Below are positions 35,480 through 43,052 of a stretch of 64,000 nucleotides of DNA, piece by piece; position 1 is the stretch's first letter, and every line of letters begins with the position of its first letter. Under the pieces are notes generated by a model. It worked only from the letters and a program-made list of their open reading frames with translations, was not told the origin of the DNA and did no database searches. Source of the stretch: Corynebacterium pseudogenitalium (GTDB taxonomy: Bacteria; Actinomycetota; Actinomycetes; Mycobacteriales; Mycobacteriaceae); NCBI RefSeq assembly GCF_024453815.1, contig NZ_CP072934.1, positions 1,984,001 through 2,048,000 of the forward strand. Direction: 5' to 3'. The position numbers and the translations under genes were made by a program.

Positions 35480-36841
35480 ATGACTGTCACGACGCCACCT
35501 CCCAGCGACGCCTGGTTGGATGATCTTGCGCTGCATCCGCAGCAGCGCGCGTCGAGTGGGCCGATTCGCGCGGCGCGGCGCCTGGCGGACTTCGTGATCA
35601 CCACGCCGGGCAAGATGCTGGCGATGATGCTGGTGCTCACGGTGGCCGTGGGCGCGATTGGGTTCGCGCAGAGCCAGTCGATGAGTAAGCGCCAGCACGC
35701 GCTCGACGTCTTGGTGCAGACCACGGAGCCGATGAACCACTCCGCGCACGTGCTGCTCACGTCGCTGTCGCAGGCGGACACGGTGGCCACGACGGGCTTC
35801 GTGCAGGCAGGGTTGATGACGCCGGATGAGGTGAAGGCGTACTTGGCGTCGATAGATCAGGCGGTGATCGCGGCGAGCGACATCTACGAGGGTGCCTCGG
35901 AGCTGACGCGGCCGGAGGACCAGGAGCGAATCCAGAACCTGGTGCGCTCCATCCAACGCGACCTGCCGCTGTACGTGGCGTTCATGGAGCGCGCGAAGGT
36001 GAACCAGCGCCTGGGCAACCCGGTGGGCGTGTCCTATATGTCGGAGGCGTCCGGCATGATGCGTGAGCGGATGATTACCTCGGCGAACACGCTGTTTGCG
36101 CTGACGCAGCGCCAGGTGGCGGTGGAGATGGTGCGCCTCAACGCGCCGCAGTGGGTGCCGCTTTCGGGTCTGGTGGCGGCGCTGTTGCTGCTGGCGGGGG
36201 CGCAGTGGTGGCTGTGGCGCACGTTCCGCCGCCGTTGGAATAAGGGCTTCGTGGCGGCGACGGCGGCGATGGTGGTGGCGCTGGCGTGGGTTGCGGGCTC
36301 GAACTTCATTTCGTGGCGCTCGGGCGTCATCGGGTTTGAGCAGGCCGCGGCGCCGCTGCGCCAGCTTACCGACGCCCGCCTCCGCGCCCAGGAGACCCGC
36401 ACCGACGAGACGATGGCGCTGCTTCGCCGACAGTCCGTTGCGGAGTCGGCGGAGTCCTTCGAGTCCACGTACCAGGGGGTGAGCGCGGCGTTGGATACGG
36501 CGTCGGATGCGCCGGAGGTGGCGTCGGCAAGAAGGGCGCTGGAGCAGTGGTCGCAGGCGCATGGCGAACTCGTCTCGACGCTCGATGCCGGCCGGTTTGA
36601 GCGTGCCGTCGACGTGCTGATGGTCGATAGTGCGGACCACCCGAGCGCGTCCACCGCGTACACGGAGCTGGACGCGAACATGGTGACGTTGATTGAGTCG
36701 GCGCGCGCCGAGATGCGCAACTACATCCACACCTCCCTGGACGCAACAAGGCTGGTGTCGACGGTGGTCGCACTGCTGTCGCTGCTGGCGGTCATCAGCA
36801 TGTGGTTCGGTGTGCAGCGGCGATTCAGGGAGTACGTATGA
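35480..36841 (+). CDS. glnX: GlnX-like membrane sensor protein
   Basis: 453 residues. Four membrane helices: MLAMMLVLTVAVGAIGFA near residue 50, WVPLSGLVAALLLLAGAQWW, GFVAATAAMVVALAWVAGSNF, and VSTVVALLSLLAVISMWFGV at the C-terminus. Large extracytoplasmic segments rich in helices lie between them. This matches the GlnX protein of corynebacteria and mycobacteria, which passes an amino-acid signal from lipoprotein GlnH to the kinase PknG. The order glnX-glnH-pknG is the diagnostic synteny. Its TGA overlaps the glnH start (ATGA). The ATG at 35480 has a poorly spaced GAGGA in front. Confidence 0.9.
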   Translation: MTVTTPPPSDAWLDDLALHPQQRASSGPIRAARRLADFVITTPGKMLAMMLVLTVAVGAIGFAQSQSMSKRQHALDVLVQTTEPMNHSAHVLLTSLSQADTVATTGFVQAGLMTPDEVKAYLASIDQAVIAASDIYEGASELTRPEDQERIQNLVRSIQRDLPLYVAFMERAKVNQRLGNPVGVSYMSEASGMMRERMITSANTLFALTQRQVAVEMVRLNAPQWVPLSGLVAALLLLAGAQWWLWRTFRRRWNKGFVAATAAMVVALAWVAGSNFISWRSGVIGFEQAAAPLRQLTDARLRAQETRTDETMALLRRQSVAESAESFESTYQGVSAALDTASDAPEVASARRALEQWSQAHGELVSTLDAGRFERAVDVLMVDSADHPSASTAYTELDANMVTLIESARAEMRNYIHTSLDATRLVSTVVALLSLLAVISMWFGVQRRFREYV

Positions 36842-37842
36842 TGCGCAGGGCTGGCTCGTTGTTGGTGGCGCTCGCGGTGGCAGCGGGCGCAGTGGGGTGT
36901 GCGCCGCAGTCCTCGCTGGAAGAGCTGCCGACGGGGGCGGCGTCCACGGCGCACGAGGCAATCCCGTTGCCGCCCGGCGCGCTGCTGGACGGGGCGGGCA
37001 AGCAGCCGTCGATGGAGTTTGTGCCGCACGGCCTGGACTGGGAGGGCTCGCTGCGCCCGCGCTCATCCTCCCCGGATGATGACCCTGCCCTGGAGCAGAT
37101 CCGGGAGCGCGGCCGGCTCATCGTGGGCGTGGAGCAGTCCCAGTACCTGCTGTCCTACCGCGATATGGTGCGCGGGCAGCTTCGCGGATTCGAGGTGGAG
37201 CTGGCCCGGGAGATCGCCCGCGACCTTTTCGACGACCCCGAGGCGGTGGACTTCCGCTTCGTGGACTCGGCCTCACGTGCGGAGCTGCTCCGGGAGGGGC
37301 GCGTGGACATTGTGATTAGGACGATGTCCATTACCCCGGAGCGCGCCTCCAAGGTGGCGTTCTCCACCCCTTACCTGAAGTCCCAGGTCAGGGTGCTGGC
37401 CCCGATTGATCGCGGTATCGCGAGCATGGACGACCTGCCAGAGCGCACCGTGTGCGTCGTCGACCGCACGACGCTGCTCAACATCGTGCGCACCCTCGCT
37501 CCGCACTCCCCGGTGCTGCGCACCCGCTCCTGGTCCGACTGCCTCATGGCCACCCAGCAGTTCCAGGCCGACGCCATCATCGCCGACGACGCCATCCTCG
37601 CCGGCATGCTCGCCCAGGACCCGCACACCGACATCCTGCCCGACGCGCTGGCCACCCAGTACTACGCCGTCGGCATCCCGCTCGGCAACGATTCGGTGGT
37701 GCGACAGGTCAACGCGACCATCGAGCGCATCCGCACCGACGGCACCTGGCACCGCATGTTCCAGGAGTGGCTGTCGGATTCCACCACAGACCCCTACCCC
37801 CCACCGCTGATGTACCGGGAGGAACCCAATGAGCACGAATGA
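36838..37842 (+). CDS. glnH: GlnH, amino-acid-binding lipoprotein
   Basis: 334 residues from the ATG that overlaps the glnX stop (a second ATG follows at once). A lipoprotein signal ends AAGAVGC with Cys21 as the lipidation site. The mature part is a type-3 solute-binding domain: LIVGVEQSQYLLSYRDMVRGQ, GFEVELAREIARDLF, VDIVIRTMSITPERASKVAFS. In mycobacteria the homologue binds Asp/Glu and signals, rather than feeding an ABC transporter, and no transporter genes are adjacent here. The end overlaps the pknG start by 14 bases. Extracytoplasmic, membrane-anchored. Confidence 0.93.
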   Translation: MMRRAGSLLVALAVAAGAVGCAPQSSLEELPTGAASTAHEAIPLPPGALLDGAGKQPSMEFVPHGLDWEGSLRPRSSSPDDDPALEQIRERGRLIVGVEQSQYLLSYRDMVRGQLRGFEVELAREIARDLFDDPEAVDFRFVDSASRAELLREGRVDIVIRTMSITPERASKVAFSTPYLKSQVRVLAPIDRGIASMDDLPERTVCVVDRTTLLNIVRTLAPHSPVLRTRSWSDCLMATQQFQADAIIADDAILAGMLAQDPHTDILPDALATQYYAVGIPLGNDSVVRQVNATIERIRTDGTWHRMFQEWLSDSTTDPYPPPLMYREEPNEHE

Positions 37843-40093
37843 CCCAGGCACCGAGGCCGTCGCCTTCGACCCCTTCGCCGACGACGACGATGACGACGAC
37901 CTCTTCGAGTACGACGACTCCATGTCCGCCCTCCTCGAGGACCTCGAGGCGCTGCGTCAGGAGAAGCGGCAGGAGGATACCTCGCAACGCTCGCGGCGCC
38001 GCGCCCTCGACCGCTTCCGCGAGCTGCGCGGCACCAAACGCGAAACCCGCACCGTCGCCGACGGCATGGTCGAACTGCCCTGGGTCCACCCCATCAACCC
38101 CACCGACGCGCTGCGCGACCCATCCACCTTTGAAGGCGTCCCCGCCCCGGCGCTGAAGCCCGGCGACCTGGTCGCCGAACAGTACGAGGTGCTCGGCACC
38201 ATCGCACACGGCGGCATGGGCTGGATCTATTTAGCCACCGACCACTTCGTCTCCGGGCGAAACGTCGTGCTCAAGGGGCTGCACTCGGCCCGCAACAAGG
38301 ACGAGGAGGCCGCCGCCGTCGCCGAGCGCGAGTTCCTCGCCGACATCACCCACCCCGGCATCGTAAAGATTTTCAACTTCATCGACGACCCGCGCGTGCC
38401 CGGCGGGTTCATCGTCATGGAATACGTTGGTGGGCCGTCGATAAGCAGGTGCGACGTTGACATCGCGATCGCCTACATCCTCGAAGTGCTGCCCGCGCTG
38501 GACTACCTGCACTCGCGCGGCGTCGTGTACAACGACCTGAAGCCCGACAACATCATCGTCACCGAAGACCAGGTCAAACTCATCGACCTCGGCGCGGTCT
38601 CGGGCATCGGCTCCTACGGCTTCATCTACGGCACCAAAGGCTACCAAGCGCCCGAAGTAGCTATCGACGGCCCCTCCGTCCAATCCGACATCTACACCAT
38701 CGGCCGCACCCTCGCCGCCCTCATCATCGACCTCCCACACGACGCCGACATCCCCACCCCCACCACCGAACCCCTCTTCCGCCGCTACATCTCCCTCTAC
38801 CGACTCATCGCCCGCTGCTGCGCCCCCAACCGTGACGACCGCTTCGACTCCGTCACCCAACTCGAAGCCCAACTGCTCGGCGTCCTGCGCGAAGTGCTCG
38901 CCATCCGCGACGGCCGCACCTTCCCTGCCCAACACTCACTTTTCTCCCCGCAGCGCCGCACGTTCGGCACCAAGCACGTCGTCTTCCGCACCGACCAACT
39001 CATCGACGGCATCACCCGCACCGTCACCATCACGCCCCAGGAAGTCAACATCGCCCTGCCCGTCCCACTTGTCGACGCCACCGACCCCGGCGCCGCCACC
39101 TTGCAGAGCACCACCTACTCCGAACCCTCCGAAACGCTTGCCGCCCTGCGCCAAGCGCTTGCCGAGGACCGCCACCCCGACTCCATCGAAATCCCCTTCG
39201 CCGTCGCCCGCACCCTCCTCGACCTCGGCTTCACCACCCAAGCACGGTCCTGGCTCGACTCACTTGACGAGCGGCTGCGGAAGAACTGGCGATACCACTG
39301 GTACACCGGCATCACCAACCTGCTGACCAGCAAATTCACCGACGCTCAAGTCGCCTTCTCCCGCGTCCTCGAAATCCTGCCCGGCGAATCCGCCTCCAAA
39401 CTCGCCCTTGCCGCAGTCGCCGAGCTCCTCCTCCAATCCGCCGACCTCCACGACACCGCGTTGCTGGAACCCCGCGTGGCCCGCGGCGCCGCCGGCATGG
39501 ACCGCCACCTCGACGAACTCCCCAACACCGTCTTCGAACACCTCCTTCACCGGGGGCTGCTCGACCCCGACTGGTCCATGGTCACCACCAACCCCGCCAT
39601 GCTTCGCTTCCACGCCATCCGCCTCTACGCCCTCGTCTGGAGCACCAACCCCACCACCGTCTCCTCCGCCTTCGGCCTCGCCCGCCAACTCATGCACGAA
39701 AACCAACCGGAGCTTGCCGCCGCAGCGCTCGACCGCGTCCCCGTCGCTTCCCGACACAACCGTCTCGCCCAACTCACCTCCATCCTCAGCCTGGTCACCG
39801 ACCCCACCGAGGATCGCATCCGCGAGGCCGCCCTTCGCCTCCAACGCATCCCCAACACCGAACCCCGCTACCTCCAAATCAAAGTCTTCATCCTCCGCGC
39901 CGCCCTCACCTACACCCTTGACGGCCACCAGCCCGACCCCTCCCCCATCCTCGACACGAAGTTCACCGCGCACGAACTCCAAAACGAACTCGCCAGGACC
40001 CTGCGCGCCCTGGCCAGAGTGGCGCCCTACCTCCAACACCGCTTCGACCTCGTCGACATGGCCAACAAGATCCGCCCCGTGACGTGGTTCTAG
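37829..40093 (+). CDS. pknG: Serine/threonine protein kinase PknG
   Basis: 754 residues, soluble. An acidic stretch DPFADDDDDDDLFEYDD (14-29) opens the protein. The kinase domain begins at about 118: glycine loop GTIAHGGMGWIYLA (122-135), Lys148 in VVLKGL, catalytic Asp235 in YNDLKPDN, and DLG (252-254) instead of DFG, as in other PknG proteins. A C-terminal helical TPR-like region follows. No CxxCG pair is present in the first ~115 residues, so the rubredoxin domain of M. tuberculosis PknG is absent. PknG phosphorylates the FHA protein OdhI/GarA and so releases 2-oxoglutarate dehydrogenase from inhibition, linking amino-acid sensing by GlnH/GlnX to the TCA cycle. Confidence 0.96.
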   Translation: MSTNDPGTEAVAFDPFADDDDDDDLFEYDDSMSALLEDLEALRQEKRQEDTSQRSRRRALDRFRELRGTKRETRTVADGMVELPWVHPINPTDALRDPSTFEGVPAPALKPGDLVAEQYEVLGTIAHGGMGWIYLATDHFVSGRNVVLKGLHSARNKDEEAAAVAEREFLADITHPGIVKIFNFIDDPRVPGGFIVMEYVGGPSISRCDVDIAIAYILEVLPALDYLHSRGVVYNDLKPDNIIVTEDQVKLIDLGAVSGIGSYGFIYGTKGYQAPEVAIDGPSVQSDIYTIGRTLAALIIDLPHDADIPTPTTEPLFRRYISLYRLIARCCAPNRDDRFDSVTQLEAQLLGVLREVLAIRDGRTFPAQHSLFSPQRRTFGTKHVVFRTDQLIDGITRTVTITPQEVNIALPVPLVDATDPGAATLQSTTYSEPSETLAALRQALAEDRHPDSIEIPFAVARTLLDLGFTTQARSWLDSLDERLRKNWRYHWYTGITNLLTSKFTDAQVAFSRVLEILPGESASKLALAAVAELLLQSADLHDTALLEPRVARGAAGMDRHLDELPNTVFEHLLHRGLLDPDWSMVTTNPAMLRFHAIRLYALVWSTNPTTVSSAFGLARQLMHENQPELAAAALDRVPVASRHNRLAQLTSILSLVTDPTEDRIREAALRLQRIPNTEPRYLQIKVFILRAALTYTLDGHQPDPSPILDTKFTAHELQNELARTLRALARVAPYLQHRFDLVDMANKIRPVTWF

Positions 40094-40117
40094 GGTTTCC
40101 GGGCTTTCGGGGGCTGC

Positions 40118-40198
40118 GCGCACCACATTCCAGGGTTTCGGCGGGTGCGTTTTGCGTTTGCCCAGGTCGCCGGTTTCTCGGGAGGGAATTTGGTGCGC
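40118..40198 (+). repeat. Palindromic element A12
   Basis: Family A copy, arms GCGCACCACATTCC and GGAATTTGGTGCGC, inside GCGTTTGCCCAGGTCGCCGG. First of five elements between pknG and the second protease gene. Confidence 0.82.
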
Positions 40199-40212
40199 TC
40201 GCTCGGGGTGCC

Positions 40213-40291
40213 TGCACCAAATTCCAGGATTTCGGCGGGTGGGTTTTACATTTCCCCTGGTCGCCGGTTTCCCCGGGAGGGAATTTGGTGT
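40213..40291 (+). repeat. Palindromic element A13
   Basis: Family A copy, arms GCACCAAATTCC and GGAATTTGGTG, inside ACATTTCCCCTGGTCGCCGG; 14 nt from A12. Confidence 0.82.
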
Positions 40292-40306
40292 CTCCGCCTG
40301 AGGCGC

Positions 40307-40399
40307 CAGTGCCAAAGGGCGCATTCTATTTTGCCTCGCCCTTTCACTACCAGCACGTTTGAATGTACGGTCCAATTCGGGTTGCGTCTTTTGGCACTG
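40307..40399 (+). repeat. Palindromic element B3
   Basis: Family B copy, the most divergent: arms CAGTGCCAAAGGGCGCA and TTGCGTCTTTTGGCACTG differ slightly, and the CCAGGTCG core is not preserved. 93 bp. Confidence 0.72.
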
Positions 40400-40411
40400 C
40401 CCCCTAGCTAG

Positions 40412-40492
40412 GCGCACCACATTCCGGGATTTCGGCAGGCGGGTCTTGCGTTTCCCCCGGTCATTGGTTTCTCGGGAGGGAATCTGGTGCGC
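40412..40492 (+). repeat. Palindromic element A14
   Basis: Family A copy, inside GCGTTTCCCCCGGTCATTGG; the right arm has GGAATCTGGTGCGC. The linker before it contains CTAGCTAG, as before A6. Confidence 0.8.
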
Positions 40493-40506
40493 ACCCCACC
40501 CTGCCC

Positions 40507-40583
40507 GACACCAAATTCCTGGATTTCCCCTCCCACAAAGACATTCCCCCAGGTCACAATCTGGACCTGGGGGAATTTGGTGC
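40507..40583 (+). repeat. Palindromic element A15
   Basis: Family A copy, arms GACACCAAATTCC and GGAATTTGGTGC, inside ACATTCCCCCAGGTCACA. It ends 17 bases before the protease stop. Confidence 0.8.
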
Positions 40584-40600
40584 AAACCCAATCAGCGAGC

Positions 40601-43039
40601 TTAGAAGCCGCCTAGGCCAACGGCTGCGGCCACAATGCCGAGCAGCGCCAGCAGGCCGACGACGATGCCGGCGATGGCACCGCCGGACAGGCCACCTGTT
40701 TCCCCACCCTTGCCTGGGTTCTGCTGCTGCGCAGTCGAAGGCGCTGGGTGGGCGGTTGGGCGAGTGGTCGGCTTGGCAGGGCGCGCGGGAGCCGGGGCGT
40801 CGTAGGTCCCACTTGGCGCGGCGTTCAGTGAGGTCACTGGTGCTTGGCCGGCGCGGGTCGGAATGACGGCGTTGGCCTGGGTTGCCAGTGGCTTGGTTGG
40901 GCGTGGCCCGGCGCCGCCTTCCGCCTTGCCCACGGTCTGCTCTGCCCGCTTGAGCAGGTCGGACTTCTTCTTGCGAAGTTCCCGTATGAGCTTCGCGGTG
41001 TCTTCGCCGTTGTAGTTGAGGGCGGAGAACTCGATGGTTTCGTCGGCGACGATGTCGTTGTCCTGGTTAAACACCCGGAAGGTGATCGGCATGGTGGAGC
41101 CGGTGTAGCCGGCGGTGTTGGTGATTGGGACGCTGATGGGCAGTTTGGACTCGTCGCTGAGGGCGCCTTCGATGGTGTATTCCTGCTCGTATCGGCCGCC
41201 GGGGTAGGTGGCCTGGAGGCGGAACTTGTGGATGTCAATGCCCAGGTTGGACAGCTCCAAGGCGATCTTGGAGTCAGTGCGGTTGGCGATAATGATGTTG
41301 CCAGCGCCTTCCTCGTTGCGCACGCGCAGGCCGGCCTTGCCGTTGTTGAATTCGGCGGAGTAGACCTCGAGTTCGCGGACGGTTGGTTCGTCGTCGGCGT
41401 GTTCGTGGTCGTCGTGGCCGGGGGTGCCGGTGGTGCCGTTGGCGCGGCCGATTTGGCCGCCGATGAAGGCGAGGTTTGGCCAGTCGGGGTCGATGTCGTA
41501 GTCGCCGGTGTAGCACTGGACGGTCTGGCATGCCTTCGGCAGCTTGCCCGTCGGACGAGAGCGCTCGTTGGAGTAGCGGAAGTCAGTGAACTGGTAGAGG
41601 TAGTTCATGACTGAGAGGTAGCCGGGCACGTAGTCAGAGATTGGGCGGCTGGTGTCGGCGAGTGGCCCGGAGTGGGTCAGGCCGAGGTTGTGGCCGAACT
41701 CGTGCAGGATGGTGTTGCGCAGCTGGTCCTGCGAGGTCATCATGCGGTTCTTTGCGACGTAGAAAGCGCCGTCCCCGATCAGTGCGTTGCCTGAGGAGAA
41801 GTTGGTACGGGTTTGTTGGTCGCCGATGACGCCGACGCGGAACACGGTCTGGCGTCCGTTGAGGAGGCGGTCGCGGTCCTCGAGCATCTTGATACCGGGG
41901 ACTTTGCCTTCGAAGTAGTACGGGGTGAAGTCTTCGGTCGGGCCGCCTTGTGGGTGCTCGAGGCGCATTGGGTTGTAGTAGTCGCCGGCGTCGATGTGCA
42001 GGTTGATGTTCTGCTGTGCGAAGGCGTCAACGAGGTCGTTGAGGGTTTGGCGCGATGGGCGGTACACGTTGGTGTTGGCTTCGGAGCAGTCGAGGAACTT
42101 GCGGAAGTCTTCCTCGGTTGGCGCGTATTTGCGCTGCTCGGAGCACTTCTTGGTTTCCCATTCGGACTTCATCCAGTTGAGCTGGAGGAAGAGGTCGACC
42201 TTCTTGGGGTCGGCGCCCCACTTCTGGAGCGGGAAGACGTTGCCGTTTTCGTCGGTGAAGCCGTTTTCTTCCCATTCGTCGGGGAAGCCGTCGCCGTCGG
42301 TGTCGATGGTGCCTTGGGCGACGTCGAGGGTCATGGCGGTGGTGGCGCGCAGCGTGCCGTCGGCGGGTACGTCTTGTTCCCAGACGCCGGCGACGAAGTG
42401 GGCGTCGTCACCTGTGCCTCCGTTGATGGCGTCGTGGCGCTGTTCGCCTTTGCCCTTGCTGGTGGCGCCCATGAAGTCGACGTTGATTTTGTAGGCGTTG
42501 CTGACGTCGACGTGGTAGCCGTCGCCGCGGGGGACGCCGGTGACTTGGAAGTCGCGGTCGATGATGCCGCTGGCCATCTCGACGCGCATGTTAGCGGCCT
42601 GGCCGGTGGTGTTGCGCAGGTCAACGGTGACTTGGATGGAGTCGTCGCCGACGACGAAGGTGCGGGTCATCTCGACGCCCGAGTTGGGGTCGGTGTGGCG
42701 CAGCACGACGCGGTCGGTGTTCCCGACGGGCTTCGCTTCGACGACTTCGGTGGCGTTGCCGACGTAGCTCATGGGCGAGCCGTTGACGGCGCCGTCGATG
42801 TAGAAGGCGTTCTGCAGCAGGCGCGTGGTGCTTTCTGGGTGGTTGAAGTACATCCAGGACACGCGCGCTTTGTTCACGTCGACGCGGAAGTTGCCGCTGT
42901 CGGAGTCGCGGTTGACGCCGATGGCGAAGCTGCCTGGGGTAATGGCCGCATCCGCGTGTGGGGCCACGACGATGCCTGCGGCGACGCTGACGCCTGCGAG
43001 TATCGCCGCGATGCGTTGTTTGCTAGTTTTGCCGGTCAC
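40601..43039 (-). CDS. Secreted, membrane-tethered metzincin metalloprotease (cassette 2)
   Basis: 812 residues, paralogous to the product of 26064-28523. A signal peptide ends at about residue 32 (PHADAA). The calcium-loop-like DTDGDGFPDEWE is at 246-257. Zinc site HEFGHNLGLTH lies at 446-456 with Met-turn SVMNYLYQ, positions almost the same as in the paralogue. The shared segment LNWMKSEWETKKCSEQ and NTNVYRPS with LHIDAG confirm the relationship. A His/Asp-rich stretch (GHDDHEHADDE), specific to this copy, follows the protease domain. A Pro/Thr/Ala stalk and one C-terminal membrane helix end the protein (GAIAGIVVGLLALLGIVAAAVGLGGF, within which no LPxTG is seen). The GTG at 43039 is behind AGAGGA, 13 bases after the Rib-type gene. 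Substrate unknown. Confidence 0.84.
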   Translation of the reverse strand: MTGKTSKQRIAAILAGVSVAAGIVVAPHADAAITPGSFAIGVNRDSDSGNFRVDVNKARVSWMYFNHPESTTRLLQNAFYIDGAVNGSPMSYVGNATEVVEAKPVGNTDRVVLRHTDPNSGVEMTRTFVVGDDSIQVTVDLRNTTGQAANMRVEMASGIIDRDFQVTGVPRGDGYHVDVSNAYKINVDFMGATSKGKGEQRHDAINGGTGDDAHFVAGVWEQDVPADGTLRATTAMTLDVAQGTIDTDGDGFPDEWEENGFTDENGNVFPLQKWGADPKKVDLFLQLNWMKSEWETKKCSEQRKYAPTEEDFRKFLDCSEANTNVYRPSRQTLNDLVDAFAQQNINLHIDAGDYYNPMRLEHPQGGPTEDFTPYYFEGKVPGIKMLEDRDRLLNGRQTVFRVGVIGDQQTRTNFSSGNALIGDGAFYVAKNRMMTSQDQLRNTILHEFGHNLGLTHSGPLADTSRPISDYVPGYLSVMNYLYQFTDFRYSNERSRPTGKLPKACQTVQCYTGDYDIDPDWPNLAFIGGQIGRANGTTGTPGHDDHEHADDEPTVRELEVYSAEFNNGKAGLRVRNEEGAGNIIIANRTDSKIALELSNLGIDIHKFRLQATYPGGRYEQEYTIEGALSDESKLPISVPITNTAGYTGSTMPITFRVFNQDNDIVADETIEFSALNYNGEDTAKLIRELRKKKSDLLKRAEQTVGKAEGGAGPRPTKPLATQANAVIPTRAGQAPVTSLNAAPSGTYDAPAPARPAKPTTRPTAHPAPSTAQQQNPGKGGETGGLSGGAIAGIVVGLLALLGIVAAAVGLGGF

Positions 43040-43052
43040 TGTCGTTGTCCTC

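Noticed and set aside
40118..40583. Palindromic arrays read as a CRISPR array
   Set aside because: Units of 76-93 bp with 12-16 nt linkers, strong dyad symmetry and no cas genes do not fit CRISPR.
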